Source: DATFAS01 sp035254305
GTDB lineage: Bacteria; Bacillota; Bacilli; Aneurinibacillales; RAOX-1
Length of the DNA: 10,003 bases
Assembly (NCBI GenBank): GCA_035254305.1
Contig: DATFAS010000047.1
Span: forward strand, 1-10,003
Direction: 5' to 3'
In this document: piece by piece, positions 7,206-10,003 of the stretch
How the letters are laid out: each line of letters begins with the position of its first letter
Numbering within the stretch: position 1 is the stretch's first letter
Made by a program: the position numbers and the translations under genes
The notes under the pieces: generated by a model
The model's input: only the letters and a program-made list of their open reading frames with translations
Told to the model about the DNA's origin: nothing
Database searches by the model: none

Positions 7206-7913
7206 TTAATTCCCCCCTACTTGAACAGTACGTCTCTCAATTCTTTTCTCGTAATTAGTCCCTTGGAATACACGTTGTACATAGATGCCTGGAGTATGAA
7301 TCGAATCTGGATCTAGTTCACCAACTGGAACAATCTCTTCTACCTCAGCAATTGTAATTTTTCCCGCCATAGCTGCAAGCGGATTAAAATTACGTGCGGT
7401 TTTATGGAAAATAAGATTACCAAGTGGGTCAGCTTTCCAAGCTTTGACTAAAGCAAAATCCCCCACAATCCCTCGTTCTAATAGACAGATTCGACCATTA
7501 AATTCCTTCTTTTCCTTCCCTTCAGCAATCGGTGTTCCCACACCTGTTGCCGTGTAGAAACCTGGTATCCCTGCTCCGCCCGCACGAATACGTTCAGCTA
7601 GTGTACCTTGTGGTACTAATTCAACCTCCAACTCACCACTTAAGAATTGCTGCTCGAAGATTTTGTTTTCACCAACGTACGAAGATATCATCTTTTTTAT
7701 TTGATTATTAGCGAGAAGAAGACCTAAACCGCAATCATCCACTCCACAGTTATTTGAAACAACGGTTAAATCCTTCACTCCTTTATCTCTTATTGCCATA
7801 ATTGCTTTTTCCGGTATTCCACACAGCCCAAATCCTCCGACGATTAGCGTGGCTCCATTTTGAATATCTTGAACCGCTTCAACAATTGAATCGATTATTT
7901 TTCCAGTTCCCAT
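7206..7913 (-). CDS. scoA: Succinyl-CoA:3-oxoacid CoA-transferase, subunit A
   Basis: This is the 235-aa A subunit of the acetoacetate-activating CoA-transferase; it pairs with the B subunit encoded immediately downstream. Family motifs are GGFGLCGIPE (26-35), SNNCG (53-57), PQGTLAER (101-108), GAGIPGFYT (113-121) and TARNFNP (172-178). The ATG at 7913 is preceded by GGGGAGGA about 7 nt upstream. The gene begins 31 nt after the permease stop, with no terminator between them, which supports one polycistronic mRNA. It matches B. subtilis ScoA in operon position. The two-subunit arrangement is the usual bacterial form of an enzyme that is a single fused chain in animals. Confidence 0.95.
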   Translation of the reverse strand: MGTGKIIDSIVEAVQDIQNGATLIVGGFGLCGIPEKAIMAIRDKGVKDLTVVSNNCGVDDCGLGLLLANNQIKKMISSYVGENKIFEQQFLSGELEVELVPQGTLAERIRAGGAGIPGFYTATGVGTPIAEGKEKKEFNGRICLLERGIVGDFALVKAWKADPLGNLIFHKTARNFNPLAAMAGKITIAEVEEIVPVGELDPDSIHTPGIYVQRVFQGTNYEKRIERRTVQVGGN

Positions 7914-7944
7914 AGGTAGATCCTCCCCAATCTTTGGTTCATTT

Positions 7945-9378
7945 TTATTTAATTCCTGTGAAACTATAAAGTCCGATAATAAAGAATACTGCTAGTGTTT
8001 TTATGACCGTGATAGCAAAAATATCTCGATAGGACTGCTTGTGGGTAAGACCCGTTACACCTAGTAATGTAATAACCGCTCCATTATGTGGAAGCGTGTC
8101 CATTCCTCCAGATGCCATGGCAATCACTCGGTGCATAACCTCAGGCGGAATATTAAATTTAGTCATAGCTTCTACATACTTATCTGCCATTGCACTTAAT
8201 GCAATTCCCATGCCTCCCGATGCAGATCCAGTAATTCCCGCTAATGAAGTGGTTGTGACAGCACCGTTTACAAGCGGGTTACTAAATGTTTGTGAAATCC
8301 CATTACTAACAACTGTGAACCCTGGAAGAGATGCAATAATTCCACCAAAACCATATTCAGAACCCGTATTCATTGCGGCAAGAAGAGCACCACCAATGCT
8401 GGCATTAATTCCTGATTGGAAATCCACCTTTACTCGCTTCCAGTCATAGGCAATTGTAGCTAAAATCCCAATTATTAAAGCCAACTCGACTGACCAAATT
8501 CCTACAACACCTGACATTTGCACTTTACCAAACGCCTTAAGCCCAATCGCTTCGAAGTCAAATCCATTTGGATACCACTTAGGTAGGGATACTGTAAAAA
8601 ATTTATTCATAACACCTACAAGAATAAGAGGGACAAATGCTAGAAACTGACGAAGCGAACTATTTGTAGTCTCAAGCGAAACCGAAGTAATCTCAGCAGA
8701 CTGTGCAACAGCTGCTATTTCATCCTGTGAACAGAAGCCATAATATCCTTCCCCTGCTTTTTGAGCCTTTCGGCTACGATATTCTAAATAAACAAGCCCT
8801 ACAACGAGTACAAATATAGCGCCTAAAGTACCTAAAACTGGAGCTGCATAAATATCGGTTTTAAAGAATGTTGTCGGGATAACATTTTGAATTTGTGGTG
8901 TACCTGGCAATGCATCCATTGTGAAAGTAAACGCTCCCAAAGCTACTGTTCCTGGAATTAACCGTTTCGGAATATTTGCCTCCCTAAATAGCGTAGCTGC
9001 AAATGGATATACCGCAAACACAACAACGAATAAGCTAACACCGCTATACGTTAAAATCGCACACATCAATACAATAGCTAATATCGCTCTCTTGGCACCA
9101 ACGAAACGAACAATTGTTTTCGCAATCGATTCAGCCAATCCTGACATTTCAACCACTTTTCCAAAGATCGCTCCTAATAGAAAAACAGGGAAATAAGACT
9201 TAACGAAACCTACCATCTTATCCATGAAAATATTTGAGAAGAATGGTAGAACATAGCTGGGTTCTGTTAGAAGAACGGCAAACAAAGCACAAATAGGAGC
9301 AAATAAAATTACCGAAAAGCCACGATAGGCAACAAACATAAGCAACCCTAAAGATAATAGAATAATAATTAAGTCCAT
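7945..9378 (-). CDS. GntP-family permease (YxjC-like), probable 3-hydroxybutyrate/acetoacetate importer
   Basis: This integral membrane transporter of 477 aa resembles the gluconate:H+ symporter (GntP) family. It is hydrophobic throughout, with roughly 11-12 membrane spans by eye, starting directly with MDLIIILLSLGLLMFVAYRG. Loop motifs include KSYFPVFLLGAIFGKVVEMSGLA, TFTMDALPGTPQIQNVIPT, GITGSASGGMGIALSAMA and ASGGMDTLPHNGAVITLL; the repeated small-residue Gly/Ser/Pro turns are typical of such symporters. One hydrophilic cytoplasmic loop lies around residues 198-235. The ATG at 9378 has AAGGAGGG (9383-9390) 4-5 nt upstream. It is the first large gene of the operon, so its substrate is probably the ketone bodies handled by the enzymes after it, with proton symport; this is inferred from context. 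Its B. subtilis counterpart by gene order is yxjC. Confidence 0.9.
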   Translation of the reverse strand: MDLIIILLSLGLLMFVAYRGFSVILFAPICALFAVLLTEPSYVLPFFSNIFMDKMVGFVKSYFPVFLLGAIFGKVVEMSGLAESIAKTIVRFVGAKRAILAIVLMCAILTYSGVSLFVVVFAVYPFAATLFREANIPKRLIPGTVALGAFTFTMDALPGTPQIQNVIPTTFFKTDIYAAPVLGTLGAIFVLVVGLVYLEYRSRKAQKAGEGYYGFCSQDEIAAVAQSAEITSVSLETTNSSLRQFLAFVPLILVGVMNKFFTVSLPKWYPNGFDFEAIGLKAFGKVQMSGVVGIWSVELALIIGILATIAYDWKRVKVDFQSGINASIGGALLAAMNTGSEYGFGGIIASLPGFTVVSNGISQTFSNPLVNGAVTTTSLAGITGSASGGMGIALSAMADKYVEAMTKFNIPPEVMHRVIAMASGGMDTLPHNGAVITLLGVTGLTHKQSYRDIFAITVIKTLAVFFIIGLYSFTGIK

Positions 9379-9414
9379 AGAACCCTCCTTGAATGGATAT
9401 AGGAATACACATGT

Positions 9415-9428
9415 AGAAAGCGTTATTA
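9415..9428. promoter_or_regulatory. Candidate cre (CcpA) site in the operon leader
   Basis: AGAAAGCGTTATTA matches 12 of 14 positions of the cre consensus TGWAARCGYTWNCW. It lies 37-50 bp upstream of the permease start and well downstream of the -24/-12 promoter, where bound CcpA would act as a roadblock to elongation. The match is imperfect. Confidence 0.45.
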
Positions 9429-9436
9429 TTCAACAT

Positions 9437-9448
9437 TATTGATCAATA
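9437..9448. repeat. 12-bp perfect palindrome in the operon leader
   Basis: TATTGATCAATA is perfectly self-complementary and lies about 60 bp upstream of the permease start, between the second small ORF and the 9415-9428 cre candidate. It might be an operator, but a palindrome this short can arise by chance in AT-rich DNA. Confidence 0.3.
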
Positions 9449-9490
9449 CAAACTCGATCACTTTCTTCAACTTTTACATTTCACTAGCAA

Positions 9491-9619
9491 TTACCGTGCA
9501 GAAATGAAGGGTACATTCTCATTTTCAGTTTCAAACTTTTCATTTTCATCCATCTTATCAATGTCTGCCAGCTTACCCAAATAAAATAGTTTCGTTATTT
9601 CATACATGCTCGGAAACAT
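9491..9619 (-). CDS. Small ORF, 42 aa, in the operon leader
   Basis: A short frame begins MFPSMYEITKLFYLGKLAD and ends NVPFISAR. It has an excellent ribosome binding site, AAAGGGGTG (9626-9634), 6 nt before the ATG. The first half is amphipathic and the second half strongly acidic and hydrophilic (DKMDENEKFETENEN); there is no membrane span. I do not recognise the family. It lies inside the transcript expected from the -24/-12 promoter and is the first frame there with a strong Shine-Dalgarno sequence. It could be a small accessory protein of the transporter or a leader peptide; no repeated codon suggests attenuation. The quality of the ribosome binding site is the main support. Confidence 0.55.
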   Translation of the reverse strand: MFPSMYEITKLFYLGKLADIDKMDENEKFETENENVPFISAR

Positions 9620-9653
9620 ATTGTTCACCCCTTTAGCAATTATATTTTTAAAA

Positions 9654-9785
9654 TTATAAATGACTTCCTATAACTCCTCCCACTAGAAAGAAGACACCTA
9701 AAACAATCATTAGCAGATAATTAATCCCTCTATGCCAATAAACATTGCAATATCCATGCCAACATGCAAAAAAGCACAAGTACAT
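9654..9785 (-). CDS. Small hydrophobic ORF, 43 aa, overlapping the -24/-12 promoter
   Basis: The frame runs from an ATG at 9785 (AAGGGG 4 nt upstream) to TAA at 9654. Its first half is rich in Cys, Trp, His and Tyr (MYLCFFACWHGYCNVYWHRG). Its second half, about residues 21-41, is a clean single membrane span (INYLLMIVLGVFFLVGGVIG). Small single-span proteins accompany several secondary transporters in Bacillaceae (for example MetS with NSS transporters), so an accessory role is conceivable. However, the -24/-12 element lies inside this frame. A transcript starting near 9735 would carry only the membrane-span part, startable from ATG 9710 (18 aa, no nearby ribosome binding site). Either the frame is read from another promoter or it is fortuitous. 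Confidence 0.35.
   Translation of the reverse strand: MYLCFFACWHGYCNVYWHRGINYLLMIVLGVFFLVGGVIGSHL
9746..9761 (-). promoter_or_regulatory. Sigma-54 (-24/-12) promoter of the ketone-body operon
   Basis: The minus strand reads TGGCATGGATATTGCA, close to the consensus TGGCACG-N4-TTGCA. The invariant GG and GC are exactly 10 bp apart and only one of the defined positions differs (T for C). Expected transcription start is near 9735, about 355 nt upstream of the permease ATG and pointing at it. A sigma-54 activator gene sits at the other end of the operon, and a set of palindromes lies at activator distance upstream, so this promoter call is well supported for a sequence-only prediction. Confidence 0.88.
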
Positions 9786-9832
9786 AGATCCCCTTGTATT
9801 ACTATTTAATTATTTTTAATGAGCAGAGCTAA

Positions 9833-9848
9833 TTCCGATTTTTCGGAA
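9833..9848. promoter_or_regulatory. Activator palindrome, copy 1 of 3 (TTCC-N8-GGAA)
   Basis: TTCCGATTTTTCGGAA is the most symmetric of three related 16-bp sites (flanked as AATTCCGA...TCGGAATT). Its centre lies about 105 bp upstream of the predicted sigma-54 transcription start, the usual distance for an enhancer-binding protein. Confidence 0.75.
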
Positions 9849-9855
9849 TTTTACT

Positions 9856-9871
9856 TTCCATAATTGCGGAA
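9856..9871. promoter_or_regulatory. Activator palindrome, copy 2 of 3
   Basis: TTCCATAATTGCGGAA has the same outer TTCC and GGAA and the same 8-bp spacing as copies 1 and 3, and shares the GCGGAA right half with copy 3. It starts 23 bp after copy 1 and is centred about 128 bp upstream of the predicted start. Confidence 0.75.
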
Positions 9872-9873
9872 TT

Positions 9874-9889
9874 TTCCACTTCTGCGGAA
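9874..9889. promoter_or_regulatory. Activator palindrome, copy 3 of 3
   Basis: TTCCACTTCTGCGGAA starts 18 bp after copy 2, is centred about 146 bp upstream of the predicted start, and overlaps the left edge of the better cre candidate by four bases (9886-9889). It is also the copy nearest the divergent sigma-A promoter. Confidence 0.7.
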
Positions 9890-9899
9890 AGCGTTATCA
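9886..9899. promoter_or_regulatory. Candidate cre (CcpA) site overlapping the activator array
   Basis: GGAAAGCGTTATCA matches 13 of 14 positions of the cre consensus TGWAARCGYTWNCW. It overlaps the last activator palindrome, so CcpA and the activator could compete. It is centred about 55 bp upstream of the predicted start of the divergent promoter. Confidence 0.65.
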
Positions 9900-9912
9900 T
9901 TTTTGATCAACC

Positions 9913-9941
9913 TTGACTGTCAGCTTCTTGCAAGCTATAAA
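9913..9941 (+). promoter_or_regulatory. Sigma-A promoter for a gene right of the window
   Basis: TTGACT (9913-9918), an optimal 17-bp spacer and TATAAA (9936-9941) form a near-consensus vegetative promoter on the plus strand, with start expected near 9948. No start codon with a ribosome binding site follows before the window ends, so the gene lies outside. It diverges from the ketone-body operon and shares its regulatory region. Confidence 0.7.
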
Positions 9942-10003
9942 CATTTAAAAAAATTACATAGTTCACTTTTATCAGAAATGTGTTTTTACTATTTATATAT
10001 TAT

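Noticed and set aside
8039..8449. Long plus-strand frame opposite the permease
   Set aside because: It is antisense to conserved permease motifs; its Pro/Ala-rich composition is the typical reverse-complement shadow of Gly/Ser-rich membrane segments.
9218..9436. Minus-strand 72-codon frame overlapping the permease start
   Set aside because: It overlaps the strongly supported permease in another frame, lacks a Shine-Dalgarno sequence at its ATG, and reads as a shadow of the AT-rich leader and membrane-coding sequence.
9977..10003. ATG at 9977 on the plus strand as start of the gene served by the rightward promoter
   Set aside because: No Shine-Dalgarno sequence precedes it and the frame cannot be followed beyond the window.

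Overview
The window looks like chromosomal DNA from a low-GC Gram-positive endospore-former of the Bacillaceae. Evidence: AT-rich sequence, strong AGGAGG/GGGG-type ribosome binding sites, T-tailed hairpin terminators, a Bacillus-type aconitase (CitB), and an operon with the same gene order as the Bacillus subtilis yxjC-scoA-scoB-yxjF cluster. I see no mobile element, CRISPR array, tRNA or rRNA.

Layout. (1) Positions 1-2203: the 3' three-quarters of citB (aconitase, plus strand) ending in a strong terminator. (2) 2217-3979: three small genes of unknown role. These are a minus-strand cytosolic-looking protein, a divergent plus-strand protein with a MerR-like helix-turn-helix, and a convergent minus-strand exported protein with a Q/T-rich hexanucleotide-repeat linker. 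(3) 4026-5669: a minus-strand sigma-54 activator (PAS + AAA+ + Fis-type HTH), with its own candidate -10 box and terminator. (4) 5669-9378: a minus-strand operon for ketone-body (acetoacetate / 3-hydroxybutyrate) use. In transcription order it encodes a GntP-family permease, the two subunits of succinyl-CoA:3-oxoacid CoA-transferase, and D-3-hydroxybutyrate dehydrogenase, then a terminator. (5) 9379-10003: a long regulatory region with no large gene. It holds a near-consensus -24/-12 promoter pointing at the operon, three tandem 16-bp imperfect palindromes (TTCC-N8-GGAA) upstream of it, two candidate CcpA cre sites, two very small ORFs, and a good sigma-A promoter pointing right towards a gene outside the window.

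How it fits together (inference). Imported 3-hydroxybutyrate would be oxidised to acetoacetate by the dehydrogenase and activated to acetoacetyl-CoA by the CoA-transferase using succinyl-CoA. Thiolysis would give acetyl-CoA for the TCA cycle, in which the nearby (but separately transcribed) aconitase acts. The adjacent sigma-54 activator is the natural candidate to bind the three palindromes and switch the operon on when substrate is present, with CcpA repressing it when preferred sugars are available. The best lead in the window is this complete enhancer/promoter/regulator arrangement, including a cre site that overlaps the promoter-distal activator palindrome and sits next to a divergent promoter.
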